Below, piece after piece: positions 1 through 6,406 of a stretch of 11,755 bases of DNA; within the stretch, counting starts at the first letter, position 1; every line of letters begins with the position of its first letter. Origin of the DNA: Adhaeribacter sp. (GTDB lineage Bacteria; Bacteroidota; Bacteroidia; Cytophagales; Hymenobacteraceae); NCBI GenBank assembly GCA_028288395.1, contig JAQBNV010000224.1, forward strand, positions 1 to 11,755. The letters are read 5' to 3'. The position numbers and the translations under genes are program-made. The notes beneath the pieces are model-generated. The model made no database searches and was not told the origin of the DNA. It saw only the letters and a list, made by a program, of their open reading frames with translations.

Positions 1-441
1 TGGGTATTATCTAAAAGCCTCGAAACGCTGCCGGTGCGCATGGATCGCCATTGCAGCAACGCGCTGGCTTTAGCCGAATACCTGGATGGGCACGCCGAAC
101 TGGAATCGGTTTTATACCCGTTTCTACCTTCATTCCCGCAATACGAGCTGGCAAAAAAACAAATGAAACAAGGAGGGGGCATTGTTACCCTGGTATTAAA
201 AGGCGGTTATACCCGGGCCCAAAAATTTATTGATGCGCTGCAGATCGCTTCCAAAACCTCCAACCTGGGCGATACCCGCACGACCGTTACGCACCCGGCT
301 TCTATGACACATTCGAAATTAACGCCGGATGAAAGAGCCGCTGTAGGTATTTTCGATGGCTTGATCCGGATTTCGGTGGGACTGGAAAACATAAACGACA
401 ATATTCAGGACATTGAACAAGCCTTGCAGGCTTCTAAATAA
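1..441 (+). CDS. Trans-sulfuration family PLP-dependent enzyme, C-terminal part (partial)
   Basis: This is the last ~146 residues of a Cys/Met-metabolism PLP enzyme (methionine gamma-lyase, cystathionine gamma-synthase or cystathionine lyase). The reading frame is open from base 1 (it begins WVLSKSLETLPVRMDRH), so the true start lies outside the window and the GTG at 34 is internal. Visible family hallmarks are LETLPVRMDRH near the start, SNLGDTRT, the block HPASMTHS followed by a TPDER segment, and LIRISVGLE near the end. The HPASMTHS/SVGLE form most resembles methionine gamma-lyase or cystathionine gamma-lyase. The PLP-binding lysine is upstream and not seen, so substrate and reaction (gamma-elimination versus gamma-replacement) cannot be decided. 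These enzymes are cytosolic tetramers. The stop TAA at 439-441 is followed by a long hairpin at 457-495. Confidence 0.9.
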   Translation, partial: WVLSKSLETLPVRMDRHCSNALALAEYLDGHAELESVLYPFLPSFPQYELAKKQMKQGGGIVTLVLKGGYTRAQKFIDALQIASKTSNLGDTRTTVTHPASMTHSKLTPDERAAVGIFDGLIRISVGLENINDNIQDIEQALQASK

Positions 442-456
442 TATAATAAGATAACC

Positions 457-495
457 GGCTGCTCCGCCGGCAATATTTATTGCGGTAGAGCAGCC
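457..495 (+). terminator. Hairpin after the trans-sulfuration gene, possible terminator
   Basis: GGCTGCTC (457-464) and GAGCAGCC (488-495) are perfect 8-bp inverted arms. Inside them CCGGCAAT and ATTGCGG add a second imperfect stem around an ATTT loop. It starts 15 nt after the stop at 441. The following bases (AGTTTCCATTTTATA) are only moderately T-rich, so termination is plausible but not certain. It could instead be an RNA processing or stability hairpin between this gene and the phzF-like gene. Confidence 0.5.
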
Positions 496-541
496 AGTTT
501 CCATTTTATACCTATCGCCCCAAGTAGCCAACTGGTTAACC

Positions 542-1444
542 ATGAAAAAACTGCAATATTACTTGGCAGATGTTTTTACTGACGTAGTATTCGGCGGCAA
601 CCAACTGGCTGTTTTCCCGGCAGGCCAGGACGTACCGGAACACCTGATGCAGCAAATTGCCAAAGAACTAAATCTCTCCGAAACCACTTTTGTACTGCCG
701 CCGGTCAATCCGGCCAACCACATCAAACTACGGATTTTTACGCCTGGCAAAGAATTGCCCATGGCCGGGCACCCTACCATCGGTACGGCTTTTGTGCTGT
801 TGGAGCAAGGCTATTTTAAACCAGAAGAAAGCCGGTTAATATTTGAAGAAGGGGTCGGCGATATTTTGGTAGAAGTACAGAAAAATGATACGGGGCCTGC
901 TTTAATTACCATGCAGCAGCCCTTGCCCCAATTCGGCACTACGGTTACCGATGCACAGGTTTTAGCCGATTTGCTTTCTTTAAACCCCAACGATATTTGG
1001 ACGGAGTATCCCGGCCAGGTAATTTCGTGTGGCGTACCGTTCTTTTTTGTACCACTTAAAAGCCTGACGGCTGTAAAAAGAGCTAAACTGCGGCCGGATG
1101 TATTGGAAAATGGACTTAGCCATATTGGGACCGAAAGTGTTTTTCTTTTTTCTACCGAAACCCAGGACCCGGCTCATACCGTGCATGGCCGCATGTTTGC
1201 GCCCGCTTTTGGCATCCCCGAAGACCCGGCAACCGGCAGCGCCTGCGGACCATTAGGCTGCTATCTCGTCCATTATAATCTGGTTTCTTCGCAACCGCTA
1301 GCCAATATTATTTGTGAACAAGGCTACGAAATGGGCCGGCCCAGCCTCCTGCATATTACCATCGGCAACACCCAACAACAAATTACTTCGGTGCAGGTAG
1401 GTGGTAAAAGCACTTTGGTGGGCGAGGGATATATTTATTTATAA
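542..1444 (+). CDS. PhzF family isomerase-like protein
   Basis: This is a 300-residue cytosolic protein of the PhzF/diaminopimelate-epimerase fold, the normal length for the family. Conserved blocks appear in order: DVFT with GGNQLAVF (residues 10-25), LNLSETTFV with the expected catalytic acid at Glu47, [16 protein letters not shown] (66-81), and [10 protein letters not shown] near 227-236, which forms the second half of the active site. Authentic PhzF isomerises trans-2,3-dihydro-3-hydroxyanthranilate in phenazine synthesis. Most family members outside phenazine clusters (YddE-like) have no known substrate, and no other phenazine gene is present here, so no specific reaction is assigned. 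The ATG at 542 gives the complete N-terminal strand ([13 protein letters not shown]) and has no clear Shine-Dalgarno, as is usual in Bacteroidota. It lies 100 bp downstream of the trans-sulfuration gene on the same strand, separated by a hairpin, so it may have its own promoter. Confidence 0.92.
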   Translation: MKKLQYYLADVFTDVVFGGNQLAVFPAGQDVPEHLMQQIAKELNLSETTFVLPPVNPANHIKLRIFTPGKELPMAGHPTIGTAFVLLEQGYFKPEESRLIFEEGVGDILVEVQKNDTGPALITMQQPLPQFGTTVTDAQVLADLLSLNPNDIWTEYPGQVISCGVPFFFVPLKSLTAVKRAKLRPDVLENGLSHIGTESVFLFSTETQDPAHTVHGRMFAPAFGIPEDPATGSACGPLGCYLVHYNLVSSQPLANIICEQGYEMGRPSLLHITIGNTQQQITSVQVGGKSTLVGEGYIYL

Positions 1445-1507
1445 TTACTTTATCAATACCAGCTAGTTCTCTGACTTCGGCATTCAATTTTGCTATCTTT
1501 TGCTTGG

Positions 1508-1535
1508 GTAGCACAATCGTTTTCTGCTACTTTTT
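1508..1535 (+). terminator. Probable weak intrinsic terminator of the phzF-like gene
   Basis: GTAGCA (1508-1513) pairs with TGCTAC (1525-1530) around an 11-nt loop and runs directly into TTTTT (1531-1535). It begins 64 nt after the phzF-like stop. The stem is only 6 bp with two G-C pairs, so it is a weak example. Its position and T-tract favour a terminator over chance. Confidence 0.5.
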
Positions 1536-1570
1536 AAATATTATGCAGAAGTAGCCAAACCTTTATCAGG

Positions 1571-1584
1571 CTTAACCGGTTAAG
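1571..1584. promoter_or_regulatory. Perfect 14-bp palindrome, possible operator
   Basis: CTTAACCGGTTAAG reads identically on both strands. It lies ~320 bp upstream of the collagen-like lipoprotein gene and ~40 bp after the probable phzF-like terminator. Dimeric transcription factors often bind such sites, but no regulator gene is present in the window to pair it with. The assignment rests on symmetry alone. Confidence 0.25.
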
Positions 1585-1715
1585 AAAAACAACCAATTTA
1601 TTCCGGGACTTACGCGGAGGCGTCTTGTTTTTCGGCTGGTAATAGCCATAATTGTCACGATATTACGGTCTCCTGTTTTTATTTAAATGCTGATAATTTA
1701 TATAGTTAAATTCTT

Positions 1716-1770
1716 GCGAAGCAAATACCACCATTCTTAAAAAGAATTAGAATCAGGTGGTATGCTGCGC
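1716..1770. repeat. Long imperfect inverted repeat / structured element
   Basis: Outer arms GCGAAGC (1716-1722) and GCTGCGC (1764-1770) pair with one mismatch. After a two-base AA bulge, ATACCACC (1725-1732) pairs perfectly with GGTGGTAT (1756-1763). The 23-nt apical region can fold as ATTCTT (1733-1738) with AAGAAT (1742-1747), or alternatively as ATTCT with AGAAT at 1749-1753. No T-tract follows and no gene ends nearby, so it does not look like a terminator. It may be an REP/MITE-like intergenic repeat, a structured leader or a small RNA. Confidence 0.45.
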
Positions 1771-1859
1771 CTTTAAGATGGCTTTTAGAATAAAACTTAA
1801 TTTAAAATCACATAAGTTTAGCACTTTTACTTTTTTCTTTAACATTTCTTCATTAATAT

Positions 1860-1887
1860 AGATAATAATTTATCTGAATACTTATCT
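1860..1887. promoter_or_regulatory. TTATCT repeat cluster upstream of the collagen-like gene
   Basis: AGATAA (1860-1865) and TTATCT (1870-1875) form a 6-4-6 inverted repeat. A second direct copy, within TTATCTGA, follows at 1882-1889, twelve bases after the first. The cluster ends ~15 nt before the start codon, so it lies in the probable 5' leader. It could be an operator or a leader hairpin. The region is AT-rich, which makes chance repeats likely. Confidence 0.2.
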
Positions 1888-1902
1888 GATAATTTTTATA
1901 CC

Positions 1903-2523
1903 ATGAAAAGAATCCTACATTTTGTTTTAATCTTGGCCCTGGCTTTAGGCCAGGCTTGCAAAGGCCCCGAAGGTGAACCAGGACCAAAAGGCGAACCCGG
2001 CACTCCAGGTACTCCCGGCGCACCAGGTCCCGCTGGCCCGGCCGGACCGGCAGGCACTTCCGCCACTGCTAACGTCTTTGATATTAGCTATACTTTCACT
2101 GCCGCCAATAAATACACCTTATATGCTGATATTAAGGATATCAATACTGCCTTAAAGACTGATATTCAGATAAATGATGGTGATGCCCTGTTTATTTATC
2201 ATTATTTAGGTAATGAGGATGATGATACGGAGGCATGGATGCCATTGCCAGAAACTCTTTTTTTAAAGGAGGGCTTAATCAATTACAACTTTTATTATAC
2301 CAAAACAATATTGAGGTTGTTTATGACGGCTAATTTCGATTTTGCTACGCTAGCCGACGTAAAGTCTTATACGGATCAACAATCTTTCAGGCTTGTGATT
2401 GTCCCGGGCACCATTAGAAACGGCAGAATGGCATCCTCCAATTTAGATTATAAAAATTACAACGAAGTAGCTAAATATTACAACATTACTGAGGATAAAA
2501 TAAAGAAAATCCAGGTGAAATAA
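1903..2523 (+). CDS. Collagen-like (Gly-X-Y) lipoprotein
   Basis: This is a 206-residue predicted lipoprotein. Residues 1-18 form a short lipoprotein signal (MKRILHFVL then a hydrophobic run) ending in LGQAC, so Cys19 is the likely lipidated residue. Residues 21-53 are eleven uninterrupted Gly-X-Y triplets (GPE GEP GPK GEP GTP GTP GAP GPA GPA GPA GTS), a collagen-like stalk expected to form a short triple helix. Residues ~54-206 form a mixed alpha/beta domain with many aromatic residues, including an acidic GNEDDDTEAW stretch and SFRLVIVPG. Similar collagen-stalk lipoproteins with this type of C-terminal domain are common in Cytophagales, but I know no assigned function. The ATG at 1903 is chosen because it gives the complete signal peptide. 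It is monocistronic, with a 458-bp spacer upstream and a strong terminator starting 17 nt after its stop. A trimeric, membrane-anchored envelope protein is an inference from the stalk. Confidence 0.85.
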   Translation: MKRILHFVLILALALGQACKGPEGEPGPKGEPGTPGTPGAPGPAGPAGPAGTSATANVFDISYTFTAANKYTLYADIKDINTALKTDIQINDGDALFIYHYLGNEDDDTEAWMPLPETLFLKEGLINYNFYYTKTILRLFMTANFDFATLADVKSYTDQQSFRLVIVPGTIRNGRMASSNLDYKNYNEVAKYYNITEDKIKKIQVK

Positions 2524-2539
2524 GGTTAATAACCCATCC

Positions 2540-2576
2540 AAAAAAGGAGCTGCTAATCTAAAGTTGCTCCTTTTTT
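2540..2576 (+). terminator. Strong intrinsic terminator after the collagen-like gene
   Basis: AAAAAAGGAGC (2540-2550) pairs perfectly with GCTCCTTTTTT (2566-2576), an 11-bp stem with a GC-rich upper part, a 15-nt loop and a T6 tract. It starts 17 nt after the stop codon at 2523. The A-tract/T-tract symmetry means it could also stop transcription arriving from the right. Confidence 0.9.
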
Positions 2577-2604
2577 ATTTTGCGCTTCCAGCAAGTTAAC
2601 TCTT

Positions 2605-2698
2605 TAGCTGTTTATGGGTTTAGAAAAGTGATACCTGACATCGCCGCCGGGGCGTAAATTTTCATTTTTCTTATTTTTAATAAAGCGATAAACAGCTA
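2605..2698. repeat. Long-range inverted repeat upstream of the SusCD operon
   Basis: TAGCTGTTTAT (2605-2615) and ATAAACAGCTA (2688-2698) are perfect 11-bp inverted copies. Beyond a three-base mismatch they continue as TTTA (2619-2622) and TAAA (2681-2684), giving 15 of 18 matching positions. The 58-bp interior is unlike either arm and carries a small GC-rich hairpin. It may be a degenerate MITE-like element, a paired operator able to loop, or a long RNA stem if transcribed. No target-site duplication is obvious. Confidence 0.4.
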
Positions 2699-2816
2699 CC
2701 TTATACCGTTCCTTCCCTATTATAAAATTGCGCCCTTTAATTATTTAGCACGTATGAGAAGCCGATATTTGCAGGTTAATAGCAATATTTTCCCGATAGA
2801 AAAGGAGAGATAAAAA

Positions 2817-2846
2817 ATGGTGTTAAAAGAAAAGAATTTTAATTAA
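2817..2846 (+). CDS. Possible 9-codon leader ORF before susC
   Basis: ATG at 2817 is preceded, nine bases upstream, by AAAGGAGAG (GGAG at 2804-2807), the best Shine-Dalgarno in the window and unusual for Bacteroidota genes. The ORF encodes MVLKEKNFN and stops with TAA at 2844-2846, 60 nt before the SusC ATG. The peptide has no amino-acid run suggesting classical attenuation. It may be a regulatory leader or simply fortuitous. Confidence 0.25.
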   Translation: MVLKEKNFN

Positions 2847-2906
2847 ATTTAATCGTTTAGGTAAAAGTCAAATAATACAATCCAACCTGATTATAAAAAT
2901 AGCCTT

Positions 2907-5900
2907 ATGTTTAAAACCATTTACACAAAAGTAAAGGGGAAAGTAATACTGCTGCTGCTGGCTGCTATCTGCCCGATGGTAACTGCCGAAGCTTATGCTT
3001 TTAGAGAAGAGTCCGTCAATATTTTACTAGCCGATGTAGTGGTGAATGGCACCGTCCGCATCCAGGGGAGTGGCGGCCAGTCGGCCCAGACCTTGCCGGG
3101 CATAAATGTAATAGAGAAAGGCACCCAAAACGGTACAACTACCAACTCCCAGGGAAATTATCAGCTTACTGTTAAAGACAACGCGGTATTGGTATTTTCG
3201 ATGGTGGGTTATAAAACCCAGGAAGTACCAGTTGCCGGCCGTACCTCTGTATCGGTAACGCTGGAAGAAGAAGGTAAAAGCCTGGACGAAGTAGTGGTTA
3301 CAGGTTATCAAACCATCGACCGGAAAATGTTTACCGGATCGGCTACCTTACTAAAAGGCGACGATGCCCAAAGATCCGGCATTACCGATGTTAGTCGCAT
3401 GTTAGAAGGGCGTGTAGCGGGCGTATCGGTGCAAAACGTTTCGGGCACCTTTGGGGCCGCGCCTAAAATACGGGTGCGGGGCGCCACTTCTATTACGGGC
3501 GATAACAAACCGCTGTGGGTGGTAGATGGTGTTATTCTGGAAGATGTGGTAAACGTATCGAACGAACAATTATCTACCGGCGACCCGTCTACTTTAATTG
3601 GATCTTCGGTAGCCGGCCTGAACCCCGATGATATTGAAAGTTTCCAGATATTAAAAGATGCTTCCGCTACGGCTATGTACGGCGCCCGGGCCATGAACGG
3701 CGTAGTGGTAATTACCACCAAAAAGGGCAAAATTGGCAAACCCATTGTATCGTATACCGGCAACTACAGCACGTATTTAAAGCCCACCTATCGCAATTTC
3801 GATATTATGAATTCGGCCGACCAGATGTCGGTTTACGTAGAACTGGCCCGGAAAGGCTGGCTTAACTATGCGGATGTGGCCCGGACCCAGGACGGCGGGG
3901 TTTATTCCAAGATGGCCGACATGATTGAATTATATGCCAAAACCGGGGGCCAACAAGGAGTAGAAAATACCACTGCAGGCAAAGCCGGCTTTTTGGAACG
4001 GTACGCCCGCACCAATACCGACTGGTTTAATACCCTGTTCCGGAATTCGTTTATGCAGGAACATTCTTTAAGTATTTCTTCGGGCACCGATAAATCGCAG
4101 CTATATTTTTCGACGAGTTATCTACAGGATAATGGCTGGAGCATCGCCGACCAGGTAAGGCGCTTTACGGGTAATGCCCGGGCCAACTTTAATGTGTCGG
4201 ATAAAATTTCGGTAGGTTTGATTTCGCAAGGTTCTATCCGGGAGCAGCAGGCGCCCGGTACAGTAGGCCGGCTCAGCAACCCGGTTTCGGGACAATACGA
4301 CCGCGATTTTGATATCAACCCTTTCAGTTACGCCCTGAATACCAGCCGCACCTTAACGCCTTACGATGAGAACGGCAATCGGGAATATTTCCGGCGAAAT
4401 TATGCACCTTTTAATATTCTGGACGAACTCGAAAACAACACCCTCGATCTCTCCCTGATTGACCTGAAATTACAGGGTGACTTTGCTTACAAAATCCGAA
4501 ATAATCTTAAATATTCTTTCCTGGGAGCCTTGCGTTACGCCAAAACCAACCAGGAACACAAGGTGCGGGAAAACTCCAATATGGCCAATGCTTACCGCGC
4601 CGACGATGACGCTACCGTACAGGAACGAAATAAATTTTTATACCGCGACCCGGATAATCCGGATGCGCTGCCCGTGGTAGTATTGCCTTACGGCGGCTTT
4701 TACAACACCAACGACGACAACCTGGTAAGCTATAACTTCCGGAATACCCTGGAGTGGGACAAAACGTTGCAGGAGATTCATATGTTGCGTTTTTTTGCTT
4801 CGCAGGAACTTCGCTACGCCGACCGCCAGAATAAATCGTTTAACGGCTACGGCTACCAGTACGACAAAGGAGGTGTGCCTTACATCGATTACCGCATCAT
4901 CAAACAAAATGTAGAAAGTAATTTTAATTATTATAACATGAGTATGCGGTACGACCGTTTTCTGGCTTACATGGCCAACGGTGCTTATTCGTACCGGGGC
5001 AAATACAATGTAAATGGTACTGTGCGGTACGACGGTTCTAATTTATTGGGGGAAGCCCGTACCGCACGCTGGCTGCCTACCTGGAACGTGAGTGGCTCCT
5101 GGAACGTAGACACCGAACCTTTTATGGCCCGCCAGGATATCGTAAACCGGCTAACCTTACGAGCTACTTACGGCCTTACGGCCAGCATGGGCAATGCCAC
5201 CAATTCCAGCCTGGTTCTGCAAAATGCCAGCACCCGGCGGCCCTACCTCACCGAAGTAGAATCGATGATTTATATTCAGAACCTGGAAAACTCGGAGCTT
5301 ACCTGGGAAAAACAGTACGAAACCAACGTGGGGGTAGATGCGGGCTTGTTTAACGAAAAACTAACTTTAACCGCTGATGCTTATGTCCGGAATGCTTTTG
5401 ATTTGATCGGGGCTATCCGCACATCCGGTATTGGCGGCGAAGAAATTAAAATTGCCAACTACGCCGATATGCAATCGTATGGGCTCGAAGTAGCCTTAGG
5501 CGGCGGCTTCATCAATACGAAAGACCTGGGTTTAAGAACCCAGCTAACCCTTGGCTACAACAAAGGCAAAATTACTAACCTCAAAAACGATCCTGATATT
5601 TGGTCGTTGGTAATTCCCGAAGGCGGTCCCAAACAAGGGTATCCTTACCGGGGCTTATTCTCCATCGACTTCAAAGGCCTGGACCCCGAAACCGGTTCGC
5701 CTACTTTTATTAACGAAGAAGGCGAAACCAGCGGCAATGTGTACCTGCAAAGCGATAAAACCCAGTACCTGAAATACGAAGGCCCGGTCGATCCCACCCT
5801 GAACGGCGGGTGGTTTAATTCCCTGCGTTATAAAAACTTCTCGCTATCGGCTTTGGTAACCTACAGCGGCGGCAATAAAATACGCTTAAACCCCGCCTTC

Positions 5901-6302
5901 CGGACCAGCTATACTGATCTGGATACCATGCCTTATGATTTTGTATACCGCTGGACCTTGCAGGGCGATGAAGAAACCACCAATGTGCCCTCTATCCTGG
6001 ACCGGATTGAGGCTTCTGAGTTAACCGGTTATCCTTATAACAATTACAATTATTCGTCGGCGAGAGTGGTAGACGGCGACTTTGTTCGCCTGAAACAAGT
6101 TTCCTTTACTTATAACTTGCCATCCACGCGGTTAAGCACCATTGGGTTAAATAATTTATCTTTAAGCCTGGTAGCCAACAACATGTGGTTAATTTATGCC
6201 GATAAGCGTTTAAACGGCCAGGATCCGGAGTTCTTCAGTTCGGGAGGCGTTGCTATGCCAGTGCCGCGGCAGTTTACTTTATCGCTGAAAGTGGGCTTGT
6301 AA
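2907..6302 (+). CDS. susC: SusC/RagA family TonB-linked outer membrane protein
   Basis: This is a 1131-residue TonB-dependent outer-membrane barrel, within the usual SusC size. Residues 1 to ~31 are a Sec signal peptide (KVILLLLAAIC core, cut near AEAYA). Residues ~46-122 are a carboxypeptidase-D regulatory-like beta-sandwich (PGINVIEKGT, TTTNSQGNYQL, FSMVGYKTQEV). It carries a short insertion, SGGQSAQT, before the PGINV motif. The SusC signature LDEVVVTGY is at 126-134. The plug domain follows (~139-275) with RMLEGRVAGV, IRVRGATSI, PLWVVDGV, ILKDASATAMYGARAMNGVVVITTKKG. The rest is the barrel, ending PRQFTLSLKVGL. The family imports oligomers too large for porins, using TonB energy, with SusD as a lid. 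It is the first gene of a four-gene operon: SusD starts 104 bp downstream and two more lipoprotein genes follow. The substrate cannot be read from the sequence. The gene symbol denotes the family, not starch specificity. Confidence 0.97.
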   Translation: MFKTIYTKVKGKVILLLLAAICPMVTAEAYAFREESVNILLADVVVNGTVRIQGSGGQSAQTLPGINVIEKGTQNGTTTNSQGNYQLTVKDNAVLVFSMVGYKTQEVPVAGRTSVSVTLEEEGKSLDEVVVTGYQTIDRKMFTGSATLLKGDDAQRSGITDVSRMLEGRVAGVSVQNVSGTFGAAPKIRVRGATSITGDNKPLWVVDGVILEDVVNVSNEQLSTGDPSTLIGSSVAGLNPDDIESFQILKDASATAMYGARAMNGVVVITTKKGKIGKPIVSYTGNYSTYLKPTYRNFDIMNSADQMSVYVELARKGWLNYADVARTQDGGVYSKMADMIELYAKTGGQQGVENTTAGKAGFLERYARTNTDWFNTLFRNSFMQEHSLSISSGTDKSQLYFSTSYLQDNGWSIADQVRRFTGNARANFNVSDKISVGLISQGSIREQQAPGTVGRLSNPVSGQYDRDFDINPFSYALNTSRTLTPYDENGNREYFRRNYAPFNILDELENNTLDLSLIDLKLQGDFAYKIRNNLKYSFLGALRYAKTNQEHKVRENSNMANAYRADDDATVQERNKFLYRDPDNPDALPVVVLPYGGFYNTNDDNLVSYNFRNTLEWDKTLQEIHMLRFFASQELRYADRQNKSFNGYGYQYDKGGVPYIDYRIIKQNVESNFNYYNMSMRYDRFLAYMANGAYSYRGKYNVNGTVRYDGSNLLGEARTARWLPTWNVSGSWNVDTEPFMARQDIVNRLTLRATYGLTASMGNATNSSLVLQNASTRRPYLTEVESMIYIQNLENSELTWEKQYETNVGVDAGLFNEKLTLTADAYVRNAFDLIGAIRTSGIGGEEIKIANYADMQSYGLEVALGGGFINTKDLGLRTQLTLGYNKGKITNLKNDPDIWSLVIPEGGPKQGYPYRGLFSIDFKGLDPETGSPTFINEEGETSGNVYLQSDKTQYLKYEGPVDPTLNGGWFNSLRYKNFSLSALVTYSGGNKIRLNPAFRTSYTDLDTMPYDFVYRWTLQGDEETTNVPSILDRIEASELTGYPYNNYNYSSARVVDGDFVRLKQVSFTYNLPSTRLSTIGLNNLSLSLVANNMWLIYADKRLNGQDPEFFSSGGVAMPVPRQFTLSLKVGL

Positions 6303-6330
6303 TTTAGTTAAACCTAAATATTAAAAGTTA

Positions 6331-6399
6331 TCCGGTTTTTTTCCGGAAACGCATTATAAAATGAATAAGCAGGCAAACACCTGCGGCTGAATAAGCAGC
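6331..6399 (+). promoter_or_regulatory. Structured susC-susD linker: hairpins and 11-bp direct repeat
   Basis: The 104-bp linker has three small inverted repeats: TCCGG-T7-CCGGA (6331-6347), GCAGG-CAAACA-CCTGC (6369-6384), and GCTG-AATAAG-CAGC (6386-6399). The direct repeat TGAATAAGCAG occurs at 6362-6372 and 6388-6398, so both the second and third hairpins use a copy. The last stem ends 7 nt before the susD ATG (6407). Such structure could adjust RNA processing or translation between susC and susD. None is followed by a T-tract, so full termination is unlikely. Confidence 0.4.
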
Positions 6400-6406
6400 A
6401 TTAACC

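Larger units (their letters stand above)
1445..1902. other. 458-bp AT-rich intergenic region
   Basis: No credible coding sequence is seen on either strand. It holds a probable terminator (1508-1535), a perfect palindrome CTTAACCGGTTAAG (1571-1584), an unexplained ~55-nt hairpin (1716-1770), an AAACTTA/TAAGTTT inverted repeat (1793-1799/1813-1819), and TTATCT repeats close to the next start codon (1860-1887). The 3' half probably carries the promoter of the collagen-like lipoprotein. TAAGTTTA at 1813-1820 is one base from the Bacteroidota -7 consensus TAnnTTTG, but I found no matching -33 TTTG, so I do not call a promoter. Confidence 0.6.
2524..2906. other. 383-bp intergenic region upstream of susC
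   Basis: After the terminator at 2540-2576 there is no credible long ORF. The region contains a long-range inverted repeat (2605-2622 with 2681-2698), a CGCC/GGCG mini-hairpin near 2642-2655, and an imperfect ATATTTGC/GCAATAT repeat near 2765-2787. It also has a Shine-Dalgarno-led 9-codon ORF (2817-2846), followed by a very AT-rich stretch up to the susC start at 2907. The operon promoter must lie here, but no good TTTG / TAnnTTTG pair was found, so I do not place it. Confidence 0.6.

Noticed and set aside
534..541. GGTTAACC palindrome directly before the phzF-like start codon
   Set aside because: Eight-base palindromes are common by chance and no partner site or promoter element supports it.
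542..1444. Phenazine biosynthesis cluster
   Set aside because: Only a PhzF-family protein is present with no phzA/B/D/E/G neighbours. Most PhzF homologues are unrelated to phenazines.
1590..1690. Possible decayed transposase or insertion-sequence end in the spacer
   Set aside because: Short open stretches exist in reverse frames, but no transposase motif, terminal repeat pair or target duplication could be identified.
3308..3763. 151-residue open frame on the minus strand inside susC
   Set aside because: It lies wholly within the well-conserved plug-domain coding region of SusC, has no signal or recognisable domain, and reads as an antisense shadow.
6361..6390. Short ORF (MNKQANTCG) between susC and susD
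   Set aside because: No ribosome binding site and it coincides with the hairpin. It is treated as part of the structured linker, not as a gene.
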